IMG/VR virus record: IMGVR_UViG_3300048112_000058
Location: 1-40,832 of that record
Reading direction: 5' to 3' (one strand)
DNA length: 40,832 nt
Source of the DNA: a virus
Each line of letters starts with the position of its first letter. The first letter of the stretch is position 1. The notes beneath the pieces are model-generated. The model saw nothing but the letters and a program-made list of their open reading frames with translations. It was not told the DNA's origin and did not search any database. Made by a program: the position numbers and the translations under genes. This document shows, one piece after another, positions 33,812-40,509 of this stretch.

Positions 33812-33931
33812 TTACGCTATATACACCCCGTATGCCGCAGTAAGTAACAGCGTGAGGTAGAAGAAGAAAAGGAAGTATGCCGTTGACATATACTTTCCAC
33901 CCTCATTATGCTTGCTTGTTTGTTTCATCAT
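33812..33931 (-). CDS. Small single-pass membrane peptide, 39 aa
   Basis: Starting at the first of two consecutive ATGs, two bases after the phosphoesterase stop, this frame encodes 39 residues: a polar N-terminus (MMKQTSKHNEGGKYM) followed by a hydrophobic segment (STAYFLFFFYLTLLLTAAYG plus VYIA) long enough to span a membrane. A longer version of the frame reaching 34054 would overlap the phosphoesterase gene by 120 bases and is unlikely. The function is unknown; a holin-like or regulatory membrane peptide is possible, but there is no endolysin beside it. Confidence 0.55.
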   Translation of the reverse strand: MMKQTSKHNEGGKYMSTAYFLFFFYLTLLLTAAYGVYIA

Positions 33932-33933
33932 AC

Positions 33934-34653
33934 CTATAGTTCCATTAGACAGTTTATGGCGGTATGGCCACCGATAACTACACCGCAACCTATCGCCTGC
34001 TTCTTGAAGTTCTTGGCGTATGCGGCTGCGTATGAGCCTCCATCTACACCGCACCCTACCTGCATACCGAAGACCTTAAAATTCCTTCCCACAACCCACT
34101 CTGTGTACGCCTGTGTGTGTATGTGGCCCTGTACAGTGGACATCATATCGTTCTTTGACTTGGTTCTTGCAGTCCCACCCTCACCGTGTACATACTGTAC
34201 GCCATCGTACACTACCCTGTCTACCCAGTTCCAGTTAGTTCCAAGCACCTCGTTGTAGTCCTTGATCCAGCGTGCAGGTATCTGAGAGTCAAATGCCTTT
34301 CGCATTATTATCCTGTCGTGGTTACCTATACACACATCAGCAGTAGGGAACTCTTCCCTCCACTTAACTATCTCTTGTATGGCAAAGTCAAGTTCGTCAC
34401 CACCACCAAGCCCATCAGGGTCTGCGGTATGAAAAGAACTGAAGTGGTTGTCAATAATATCTCCAATCATAATAACCTGATTGCAGTTGTAGTTGGCGTA
34501 TACCTCCTTGCAATGCTCGAAGTATCCATCCAGAGTGAACGGAGCGTGAAGGTCTCCAATGATTAGTATACGTCTCTCATTCCTGTTTAGGTTCTCGAAA
34601 GCTTTACGCTTGTTACCATACAGCCTGGGTCGTATCTGATCTTTATATGTCAT
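33934..34653 (-). CDS. Calcineurin-like metallophosphoesterase
   Basis: A 239-aa protein with the full two-metal phosphoesterase motif series: GDLH at 33-36, GDIIDNH at 64-70, GNHD at 110-113, a VH at 155-156 and GHIH at 176-179. These residues bind the metal pair that hydrolyses phosphodiester or phosphomonoester bonds in nucleotides, nucleic acids or proteins. The N-terminal 25 residues are basic. It lies in the early DNA cluster; Mre11-like nuclease or nucleotide/phosphoprotein phosphatase activity cannot be told apart from sequence alone, but the compact size without a capping domain argues against a classic SbcD. Its ATG overlaps the end of the preceding 63-aa gene by 11 bases. Confidence 0.9.
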   Translation of the reverse strand: MTYKDQIRPRLYGNKRKAFENLNRNERRILIIGDLHAPFTLDGYFEHCKEVYANYNCNQVIMIGDIIDNHFSSFHTADPDGLGGGDELDFAIQEIVKWREEFPTADVCIGNHDRIIMRKAFDSQIPARWIKDYNEVLGTNWNWVDRVVYDGVQYVHGEGGTARTKSKNDMMSTVQGHIHTQAYTEWVVGRNFKVFGMQVGCGVDGGSYAAAYAKNFKKQAIGCGVVIGGHTAINCLMEL

Positions 34654-34834
34654 CGGTTAGGGATTGAATTAACTCCTCCATTAGGATGCATATATGCCTC
34701 GCCTTGTCCTTGGCAGAATCGTTGTCACGTTCCATTAGGTCTTCGTAGATTTCGTTAGTAAGGTCGTGAAGGTTGTTGCACACGTAGTTTATGTGCGTAA
34801 TTACTTCTACATCCTTGCGAGATACTCCTGACAT
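34643..34834 (-). CDS. Small helical protein, 63 aa, unknown function
   Basis: A 63-aa acidic helical protein (MSGVSRKDVEVITHINYVCN, then 'LTNEIYEDLMERD' and 'KARHICILMEELIQSLTDD'). The pattern looks like a compact helical hairpin, perhaps a partner-binding protein or inhibitor. It sits between the DnaA-like gene and the phosphoesterase, with one base between it and the former's stop and an 11-base overlap with the latter's start, so it belongs to the same message. Confidence 0.65.
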   Translation of the reverse strand: MSGVSRKDVEVITHINYVCNNLHDLTNEIYEDLMERDNDSAKDKARHICILMEELIQSLTDDI

Positions 34835-34835
34835 A

Positions 34836-35252
34836 CTATTCCATCAACTGCTTTAATTTGGAGTTTGATATGGACAGCTGTAAAGTTAAACTTTTTATTT
34901 GACTTTCTAGGTGTTTGATCTTATCTTTTTCAGATAAAAAATATATACTGTCTGACCCGCCAAACCATTCCTCCACTACGGTGCTGTATGTCTCCTTTAT
35001 TTTTGGGTCGTTCTTAATGTAGTACGACCACTCAAACAGGCTGTGAAGAACAGAGGCATGAGACTTGTCAAAGAAGAATCCTATCTGCTTATATGTTAGG
35101 TTAAGGTACGTCCTCATTGCCATGAAGCAAGCTGCCCTGGCATATATGACTGGCCTCCTCCTGCTCTTGGCAAGAACATTTACACCAAACCTCTCTGACG
35201 TTATCTTTATTAGTGCGTTAACTCTTTCTTTCTTAAGGGTACTTATTTTCAT
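34836..35252 (-). CDS. DnaA domain IV-like DNA-binding protein
   Basis: A 138-aa protein. Residues 28-72 fit the C-terminal HTH of the replication initiator DnaA: 'KSRRRPVIYARAACFMAMR', 'LTYKQIGFFFDKSHASVLHS'. The last stretch parallels the DnaA signature (RDHTTVLHA), with K63-S-H-A-S-V-L-H-S. It lacks the AAA+ ATPase. A helical, probable coiled-coil tail follows (about 106-138: EKDKIKHLESQIKSLTLQL). It may bind a phage origin or the host DnaA boxes, either to recruit host factors or to interfere with host initiation; that is inferred. The ATG overlaps the end of the upstream 112-aa gene by 20 bases. Confidence 0.75.
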   Translation of the reverse strand: MKISTLKKERVNALIKITSERFGVNVLAKSRRRPVIYARAACFMAMRTYLNLTYKQIGFFFDKSHASVLHSLFEWSYYIKNDPKIKETYSTVVEEWFGGSDSIYFLSEKDKIKHLESQIKSLTLQLSISNSKLKQLME

Positions 35253-35571
35253 TGTTAGATTTGATTGTTAGGTTTAAATTTAATAGGTCTAGGTACTCGT
35301 CCATGTCAACGATACACACGTCTGTTAGCGTAGGCTTGCCGTCAGTCACGTACATTATCTCAAACACAAACGGAAGGGGTTCGTCAAAGAACGTTACCAT
35401 TCCTGCAAAGATATAGGTACAGATATCGTTTGGCTCAATGTCAGGCATATTAGAGTCGATAAACAGTGCTATCGCATAAGCCTCGCTTGGTGACATATCC
35501 TCCAATCCATCTGTGTATCCTATCTCTATGTCATATTTACTGACCTTTATAGACTTCGACTTTAACTCCAT
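35233..35571 (-). CDS. Unknown protein, 112 aa
   Basis: A 112-aa acidic protein (KSIKVSKYDIEIGYTDGLED, then 'AYAIALFIDSNM', 'DICTYIFAGMVTFF' and 'VFEIMYVTDGKPTLTD'). I do not recognise a family. It alternates short strands and helices without membrane segments or catalytic motifs. Both ends overlap neighbours: its start overlaps the VRR-NUC gene by 35 bases and its end overlaps the DnaA-like gene by 20. The tight overlaps support it as a real member of the early operon. Confidence 0.6.
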   Translation of the reverse strand: MELKSKSIKVSKYDIEIGYTDGLEDMSPSEAYAIALFIDSNMPDIEPNDICTYIFAGMVTFFDEPLPFVFEIMYVTDGKPTLTDVCIVDMDEYLDLLNLNLTIKSNNENKYP

Positions 35572-35779
35572 GCTTCTGTAGTTCTTGTATTCTGTACTCC
35601 TGCAACTTAGATAGCTTTCCCTTTGGTTTCTTAACCTCTATGAACTCCACGTCAGAGTTCTTTGGTATAGCTATCAGGTCAGGTATACCGTTCTTGTTTG
35701 TTAACTTTAGTTTTATGACGTAGTATCCCAGTGCCTCCAGCTCCTTGATCTTCTTTGACTGTATCTTCTGTTCGGTCAT
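35537..35779 (-). CDS. VRR-NUC domain nuclease
   Basis: An 80-aa stand-alone VRR-NUC protein of the PD-(D/E)XK superfamily. Key features are 'GYYVIKLKLTNKNGIPDLI' with D34, then E48-V-K50 (EFIEVKKPKGKLSKLQ), and Q60 in 'LSKLQEYRIQEL'. The order GxPD...ExK...Q is the family signature. Phage members cut structured DNA such as Holliday or flap intermediates. The start overlaps the end of the gene before it by 4 bases (ATGA-type), so translation is coupled. It sits two genes from an SF2 helicase, a partnership often seen in phages. Confidence 0.88.
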   Translation of the reverse strand: MTEQKIQSKKIKELEALGYYVIKLKLTNKNGIPDLIAIPKNSDVEFIEVKKPKGKLSKLQEYRIQELQKHGVKVEVYKGQ

Positions 35780-36237
35780 AGTTTGTTTAATTTATTTCTA
35801 CTTAGAAAGTAACCATCCCCATGTCCCAAGTTCTTAATGTTCTCCCTCCTTATTAAATCGTCCTTTGAAGCCCATCCCACAAACTCAACCGTGTTATTAT
35901 TTACATATGCTAATATATAAATATCTACGTCATGGTTTACTTTTAGTGTTGATAACAGGTTTCCATTTTTATAACGTGTAGATTTTATATCATACCTGTT
36001 GTCATCCCTTGTTACACCATCAGCACTACCACTCCTTGGCGATAATCCAAAGTCTGGGAACAGGTTATTAGCTTTTGCAAATGCATACTCAGCCTTAAAT
36101 CCCTGTATATCAGCCTTTACTCCATCATGACTACCAACCTTAGCGTCATGCACATTGTTTGACCGTGCTATACTTGACCTAAGTTTACCTATATAGTCAC
36201 ATAGGTCTGCCTCTAAATCATCAAGTTGTACTATCAT
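35776..36237 (-). CDS. PD-(D/E)XK-like nuclease candidate
   Basis: A 153-aa protein with a restriction endonuclease-like core: an acidic helix residue in 'GFKAEYAFAKANNLFPD' (E50), then a strand pair carrying D73 (GSADGV) and 'RYDIKSTRYKNG' with D83-I-K85, followed by 'DIYILAYVNNNTVEFVGW', the usual fourth strand with its trailing 'SKDDLI'. This is the D-xK form of the motif. It may degrade or trim DNA; the substrate is unknown. It lies between the SF2 helicase and the VRR-NUC gene, two bases from the former's stop. Confidence 0.65.
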   Translation of the reverse strand: MIVQLDDLEADLCDYIGKLRSSIARSNNVHDAKVGSHDGVKADIQGFKAEYAFAKANNLFPDFGLSPRSGSADGVTRDDNRYDIKSTRYKNGNLLSTLKVNHDVDIYILAYVNNNTVEFVGWASKDDLIRRENIKNLGHGDGYFLSRNKLNKL

Positions 36238-36239
36238 TA

Positions 36240-37481
36240 TTATAAATCTAAAGTTAGTGAATCTCTTTTAAAGTGGTTTAAGGTGTAGCTCTTTTTCTTT
36301 AGAACCGTTTTGTATATCTCAGACTCTATGCCACCCTTGGAGAACACCCAGTATATTTTATTACTGAGCCTTTCCTTGGTTGTCATCCTGTCCCTGCTCT
36401 GCCAGTAGCTTGTGGCACTGAAGTCTATGTTGTAGTACACCAGTGACTCAGCCTGACGTAGTGATATACCCTCACGCCCACTTACAACCTGTAGTGCTAT
36501 GGTCTTGTCGGTGGAGTTAAACGTCTCAAGGTCGGTGCATAGCTGATCACCGTACACCTGCTTCAGTGCATTGAGTTCCTCCTTAAACTTGTAGAATATA
36601 CCTATCTTCTGACCGCCAAACCTTTCCTTTATGTATCTCGCCTTTGAAAGGTCAATAACCATTGACTTGCCAGACTCAAACTTTATAGTACCAGAGCATA
36701 GCTGGTGTACCTTGCTCATTAGTTTTGCTGGGGTGTCTGCCAGCAGTACCTCATCCCTCCCCTGTATTACCAGATCCTTAGTCAGCCTCTTGATCATCTG
36801 CTTTGTCATAGGCTCTAAGTCCACGTACAACACCTCCTCCCTCGTGTCAACCACAAAACCAGCCTCCTTCTGGGTGTATGATATTATGTACGGCTTCATC
36901 TCTTCAAGTATAGAGTCCTTGCCACTAGAGTAGTCACTAACAAAGAAGCTATTAATCTTTCTCTGCCTAATGTTTACGTATTCGTTTGCAAACTTATAGA
37001 AGTTTTTAAACCTCTCGAATGGGTTGCCAGGAATGAAACATACCTGGTGATACATCTGACTGTAGGACTCTGGTGTGGGTGTACCTGATAACAGGATTAC
37101 CTTTGGGTCATGTATGCGTACAAGACTCGCAACCAACTTAGACCTCTTGCTTACCTTAGGGAATGCACCTATCGAGTGTGCCTCGTCTAAGATGATAACA
37201 CTAAAGTCTTGGTTAATAGACACCTTGTGTAGTGACTCGTAGTTTATTACCGTTATCCTGTACTTTGGGTTTAGTGTTTTGTAGTCATCCTCAATGCTAC
37301 TTATTGCCTTCTTCTTCGTGACAAACAATACATTCTCTGCACCTAGTTTTTTACATATACCCAAGCTCGTGAAGGTCTTTCCTGTCCTCACCTCCATGGC
37401 AAGGTACAGGAAGTTATGGTTGTTTAAAACCTCTAACCCTCTCTCTATTATTTCCGATTGATAGTCTCTGAACTTGAACAT
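36240..37481 (-). CDS. SF2 (DEAH / SNF2-type) helicase
   Basis: A 413-aa ATP-dependent helicase or translocase. The motifs are: Q-like 'FRDYQSEII' near 4-12; Walker A E-V-R-T-G-K-T at 30-36; motif Ia-like 'VLFVTKKKAI'; DEAH at 99-102; motif III SGTPTP at 132-137; 'GIFYKFKEELNAL' near 294-306; motif V at 331-341 (QVVSGREGISL); motif VI 'YWQSRDRMTT' with Q361 and R365. The layout, especially the late 'VSGREGISLRQA' and 'QSRDR', is that of phage SNF2-like helicases. It may help replication fork processing or recombination with the neighbouring nucleases. Its ATG overlaps the preceding gene's TAA by one base (TAATG). Confidence 0.92.
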   Translation of the reverse strand: MFKFRDYQSEIIERGLEVLNNHNFLYLAMEVRTGKTFTSLGICKKLGAENVLFVTKKKAISSIEDDYKTLNPKYRITVINYESLHKVSINQDFSVIILDEAHSIGAFPKVSKRSKLVASLVRIHDPKVILLSGTPTPESYSQMYHQVCFIPGNPFERFKNFYKFANEYVNIRQRKINSFFVSDYSSGKDSILEEMKPYIISYTQKEAGFVVDTREEVLYVDLEPMTKQMIKRLTKDLVIQGRDEVLLADTPAKLMSKVHQLCSGTIKFESGKSMVIDLSKARYIKERFGGQKIGIFYKFKEELNALKQVYGDQLCTDLETFNSTDKTIALQVVSGREGISLRQAESLVYYNIDFSATSYWQSRDRMTTKERLSNKIYWVFSKGGIESEIYKTVLKKKSYTLNHFKRDSLTLDL

Positions 37482-39880
37482 TAGAATAGGTCTGTTTGGA
37501 CTTCTAGTTCATGCTTGTACCTAAACCTTACCCAACGTGACTTTGCCTCACGACCTTGCTCTGGTGCTACGTCATACTGGAACTGACTGAAAGCTACAAC
37601 CCACTTCCCAAACATTGTACGGCTAATAGTCATCTTAGACTTGGGCGCAAAGTCTGGGTTCTCCTCAATGAAGTCATGGTATAGCTCAGACTTACTTACC
37701 TTTCCACCTGGCCTAAGCTTGTCGTGTATACGTCCGTTTAGTATACCACACCACTCAATAAACTCATGGCAGGTCTCAGCAGCAAGCTTACGTATCCTAA
37801 GGTTAACAAAAGTACTCTTGATTAGACCCTTTGCTAAGTACATTTGCAGGCACTGTATCATGTAGTTATCAAACTGACACCACTCATCATCGTTCCAGTC
37901 CCCAAACATCATCTTACCAAACTCCTCAAGCGGTGTGTAGTCCTTGTTGTAGTGGTGTGCTAACTCAAGTTCCCACTTACGCCTCTCGAATGAATTACCC
38001 TTACCCTTGATTGCGTAGTTGGTTGTGATGGCAACCTTCGGTGACTTGCTGAATGGAATCTTTATAGCATCCTTGTTCTTCTTCTCTAGCGTAAGGCCCT
38101 CTGTTACTACAGAGAACAGACGCTCAAAGTCAAAGTGTTTTCTCACGTCATCAAACGTTAGTATCTGTGTATCAGCAGACACAAGCTGGTAGGCAAAACT
38201 CTTCTCGAAGTTAAACGACTTTCCGTCTATGATAACAACCTTCTTCATGTGGCTAAGTCCATTGATCCAAAGACCCTTACCACTCCCACCCTCTGGGTTG
38301 TCTGATATTACCTCATCGTTTAGTATAACTGCGGGGCAGTATGCTAGGTTCTTCCACCCATGTAGCATGTATCCTATTGTACTCTTCATGGAACGAGTTC
38401 TCTCCTCATCCCCTCCGCTTATGTTGGATATAAACTTCTGGTAGTCGCAGTCTATACTATCGCAATGAGCAAACTCTCTGTCTATGACATGGTCTTTCCA
38501 CACGTACCCACCAAGGTCTATGTAGTCTATCATCGTGACGCTGTCCTCCTTTATCTTCACCGCCCCATTACGGTAGTACAGGTACGATGTGTCCTTGCTG
38601 TCCTCAATAAAGTACACCTCTATTGACTGTAGTAGTGTTAGGAAGTCCTCCCTAAAGTAGCGTGTATGCTCCGCAAAGTAGTTGTAAACAGAGCTGTCGT
38701 CAACGGTAAGTAGGTGTTCGAGAATGAAGTCCTTGATGTCCTTCTCTGATGTGTGGTCTATTAGGTTGTTAGTTACCTTAACAAACACGTAGTTCTTACT
38801 GCCCTGTGGACAGAACTTATAGAAACCATTGTCCTCAAGGAACTGCTTGAATAGTATGTGTACCATCTTGATAGTACCCTTGTCGTTCTTTGTCCAGAAC
38901 TTATGGGTGCTGTCCTCCTCGTCTATCCTGTTCACCACGTTCTCCGCAATGATTGGGTCAACATCAGTCAGCTGATCCTTGATCTCCTTCTTAGAGAAAC
39001 CACGTGCAAGCTTAACCTTTATCATGCTTACCTTGTCCTTGTCCTCGTAGTACTTAGTTCCAAAGTTCTGAATGTTTGAGTAAGCTGAGTCAATGGTTCT
39101 CTTTATCTCATCAGCCTTGAACGTCTCTGTCTCGAAGCTTGATAGTATGTACGAGGCTAGGTTTCTGTTTATACCGAAGTCATTAAATGCTGCCGCCAGT
39201 ATGTACACGTTGTTGTTCCTAGCACCCTCAGACATTGGGAACTTATTCTGCCACCACTTGACCAGTATCTCTACGATCTTGTTCTCGTCAGTTATTGGTA
39301 TGGTTTGCACACCAACGTGCTTTACTATCTCATCATAGCTCTTGTCCTCTAGCTTGTCCCACACGCTCGCATTTTCATTAAAGTATAGTAAGGGGTCATA
39401 GCTCTCGTAACAGACCCGTGAGACGTTCTTACAGGACTTGTCGAAGTACTTTGAGCCGAAGTGTTTCTCCAGTCCATTGAAGTAGTTCTTGTGGTTCTCT
39501 GGGATTGGTGGTATCTTGACCACCGCCTTGAGTCCCTTTCCGCTTGGTGATATGAACGCTGCGTACACGTACTTGCTCTGCGCCAGTATCTCCTTCTGGG
39601 ATAGAAGCTCTCTGTTGTTTGGGTATCCATCAAAGTCTAGGCATATCAGTCCGCTGTGCTGAGTCAGTGACTTGTCGTTACGCTTTGTGAAGATGCCACT
39701 GAAACATATTGCAGGTAGCTGCTGCTTTAGTAGGTCTCTCTTCTCCTTGTCCTTCTCTGAACGTATACCCTTTATGATATCCTTGGATGCCCCATCCCTT
39801 ATCCTTTCGATTATAACATCGACATCCCTATAGAAAGGCTGAGAGGTATCCTTTATGTCTTTGAATATAGTAATTTCCAT
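37481..39880 (-). CDS. Primase-helicase: VirE-N domain plus SF3-type helicase
   Basis: A 799-aa replication protein. Residues 1-175 are VirE-N/BT4734-like ('AICFSGIF', 'HSGLICLDFDGYPNN', then 'SPSGKGLKAVVKIP' at 111-124), a primase-like fold largely confined to Bacteroidota elements. A linker with a helical region (about 200-330) follows. The C-terminal SF3/D5-like helicase has Walker A GGSGKG (531-536), Walker B ILTFDD (573-578) and sensor KVAITTN (615-621). It should unwind and perhaps prime phage DNA. It begins at the downstream edge of the AT-rich gap, first gene of its transcript, after two ATAAAAGAATA repeats in the leader. Confidence 0.9.
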   Translation of the reverse strand: MEITIFKDIKDTSQPFYRDVDVIIERIRDGASKDIIKGIRSEKDKEKRDLLKQQLPAICFSGIFTKRNDKSLTQHSGLICLDFDGYPNNRELLSQKEILAQSKYVYAAFISPSGKGLKAVVKIPPIPENHKNYFNGLEKHFGSKYFDKSCKNVSRVCYESYDPLLYFNENASVWDKLEDKSYDEIVKHVGVQTIPITDENKIVEILVKWWQNKFPMSEGARNNNVYILAAAFNDFGINRNLASYILSSFETETFKADEIKRTIDSAYSNIQNFGTKYYEDKDKVSMIKVKLARGFSKKEIKDQLTDVDPIIAENVVNRIDEEDSTHKFWTKNDKGTIKMVHILFKQFLEDNGFYKFCPQGSKNYVFVKVTNNLIDHTSEKDIKDFILEHLLTVDDSSVYNYFAEHTRYFREDFLTLLQSIEVYFIEDSKDTSYLYYRNGAVKIKEDSVTMIDYIDLGGYVWKDHVIDREFAHCDSIDCDYQKFISNISGGDEERTRSMKSTIGYMLHGWKNLAYCPAVILNDEVISDNPEGGSGKGLWINGLSHMKKVVIIDGKSFNFEKSFAYQLVSADTQILTFDDVRKHFDFERLFSVVTEGLTLEKKNKDAIKIPFSKSPKVAITTNYAIKGKGNSFERRKWELELAHHYNKDYTPLEEFGKMMFGDWNDDEWCQFDNYMIQCLQMYLAKGLIKSTFVNLRIRKLAAETCHEFIEWCGILNGRIHDKLRPGGKVSKSELYHDFIEENPDFAPKSKMTISRTMFGKWVVAFSQFQYDVAPEQGREAKSRWVRFRYKHELEVQTDLF

Positions 39881-39886
39881 TTATAC

Positions 39887-39920
39887 TATTCTTTTATATT
39901 TATATATATTATTCTTTTAT
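39887..39920 (-). repeat. Direct repeat TATTCTTTTAT, two copies
   Basis: Identical 11-bp copies at 39887-39897 and 39910-39920, 23 bases apart. On the coding (minus) strand they read ATAAAAGAATA and lie within 40 bases upstream of the primase-helicase ATG. The spacing of about two helical turns fits a pair of protein-binding sites, but AT-rich sequence makes chance repeats more likely. Confidence 0.7.
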
Positions 39921-40027
39921 GACTAAAATGACAATAAAAATATATAAATATATATATAAAAAAAGAGTAGTAGTATATATATTTCTATAGTTCTATAGTA
40001 GAGGATAAGTTTGTCATTGAGTCATCG

Positions 40028-40063
40028 AAAAAAAAGGGGGCAGTCATAAAGACATCCACCCCC
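40028..40063 (-). terminator. Intrinsic terminator after the SSB gene
   Basis: On the minus strand GGGGG (40063-40059) pairs with CCCCC (40040-40036), with a small inner GTC-TTTAT-GAC hairpin, followed by eight Ts (40035-40028). It lies about 30 bases past the SSB stop and should end that transcript, leaving the primase-helicase operon to depend on its own promoter in the AT-rich gap. Confidence 0.75.
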
Positions 40064-40094
40064 ACTTAAAACAACTAAACTGATCTTTGGTATC

Positions 40095-40376
40095 CTAGAA
40101 CGGCAGGTCACCATCGTGCGCCATCTCAACCTTCTTTGGCTGAGGAGTAGCTGCCTTCTGTTCTGGCTTCCATGTGTTCACGGATACTGCGTGTGTCTTG
40201 CCGTAATCGTCAACGGACTTTTTCTTTGAGACCTTTAGCTTCGTGTACCACTTTCCGTTGTACTCGAACCTGTGTTCCTGTGGTAGGTCTGTTAGGCATA
40301 CAGAGATTTCAATTAGGTCTCCGTCAAACTTTTCTGTTCCGTTGCCTACGTAAATTGTTTTCTGATCGTTACTCAT
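40095..40376 (-). CDS. Probable single-stranded DNA-binding protein
   Basis: A 93-aa protein when started at the internal ATG (MSNDQKTIYVGNGTEKF); a longer frame would overlap the upstream gene and adds an unlikely hydrophobic N-terminus. Features are 'IYVGNGTEKFDGDLIEISV', 'FEYNGKWYTKLKVSKKK', 'DDYGKTHAVSVNTW', and a Pro-rich linker ending in D-G-D-L-P-F. The D-L-P-F end is the SSB tip that recruits replication partners. The body is beta-rich but short for a full OB fold and has no obvious bacterial SSB core sequence, so it may be a diverged phage SSB or an accessory protein. It is followed by a terminator. Confidence 0.65.
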   Translation of the reverse strand: MSNDQKTIYVGNGTEKFDGDLIEISVCLTDLPQEHRFEYNGKWYTKLKVSKKKSVDDYGKTHAVSVNTWKPEQKAATPQPKKVEMAHDGDLPF

Positions 40377-40509
40377 GTGTAATAAATTTAATATTATGCT
40401 CCAAGAAGTTAATAGCGGCACAGATAATCTTATCCTTATCTGCACGGCTAGTACAAGTATTTGGAACTTCTACTTGTATTTTATTTATGGGTTTACTAAA
40501 GGCTCTCAC
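40369..40509 (-). CDS. Small protein, 46 aa (GTG start), unknown function
   Basis: A short frame between the nuclease and the SSB gene. The conserved-looking part is 'INKIQVEVPNTCTSRADKDK' followed by 'IICAAINFLEHNIKFITHE'. A GTG at 40509 gives 46 residues, overlapping the nuclease end by 14 bases; a longer frame to 40578 overlaps by over 80 and is less likely. An ATA within the sequence is where a Met might be expected, so the start is uncertain. The stop overlaps the SSB ATG region (CATGAGTAA), showing tight coupling. Confidence 0.55.
   Translation of the reverse strand: MRAFSKPINKIQVEVPNTCTSRADKDKIICAAINFLEHNIKFITHE

Larger units (their letters stand above)
39881..40094. other. 214-bp AT-rich non-coding gap, possible origin or regulatory region
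   Basis: The only sizeable non-coding stretch. It is extremely AT-rich, with an alternating TA block at about 39940-39960 and 39974-39982. It also has two TATTCTTTTAT direct repeats (39887, 39910), a tandem TTCTATAG pair (39983-39998) and a minus-strand TTATCCTCT at 40000-40008 that matches seven of nine bases of the DnaA box. The SSB terminator lies at its right end. It separates two early minus-strand units, so it must hold the promoter for the primase-helicase operon or be read through from the SSB unit; no clear TAnnTTTG in that direction is visible. An origin role is inference. Confidence 0.5.

Noticed and set aside
33932-34054. Longer version of the 39-aa membrane peptide
   Set aside because: The added part is a basic stretch read out of frame across the 3' end of the phosphoesterase gene; the ATG pair just after that gene's stop is a better start.
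33908-34566. Plus-strand open frames opposite the phosphoesterase
   Set aside because: They are antisense shadows of a gene with complete metal-binding motifs and resemble no family.
40006-40013. Plus-strand TAAGTTTG in the AT-rich gap, a possible antisense promoter
   Set aside because: No plus-strand gene follows and the 8-bp degenerate word is expected by chance in such AT-rich DNA; kept only as a possibility for a small antisense RNA.
40377-40445. N-terminal extension of the SSB candidate
   Set aside because: It overlaps the 46-aa gene and adds a hydrophobic stretch foreign to SSB-like proteins; the internal ATG at 40376 fits the conserved opening.
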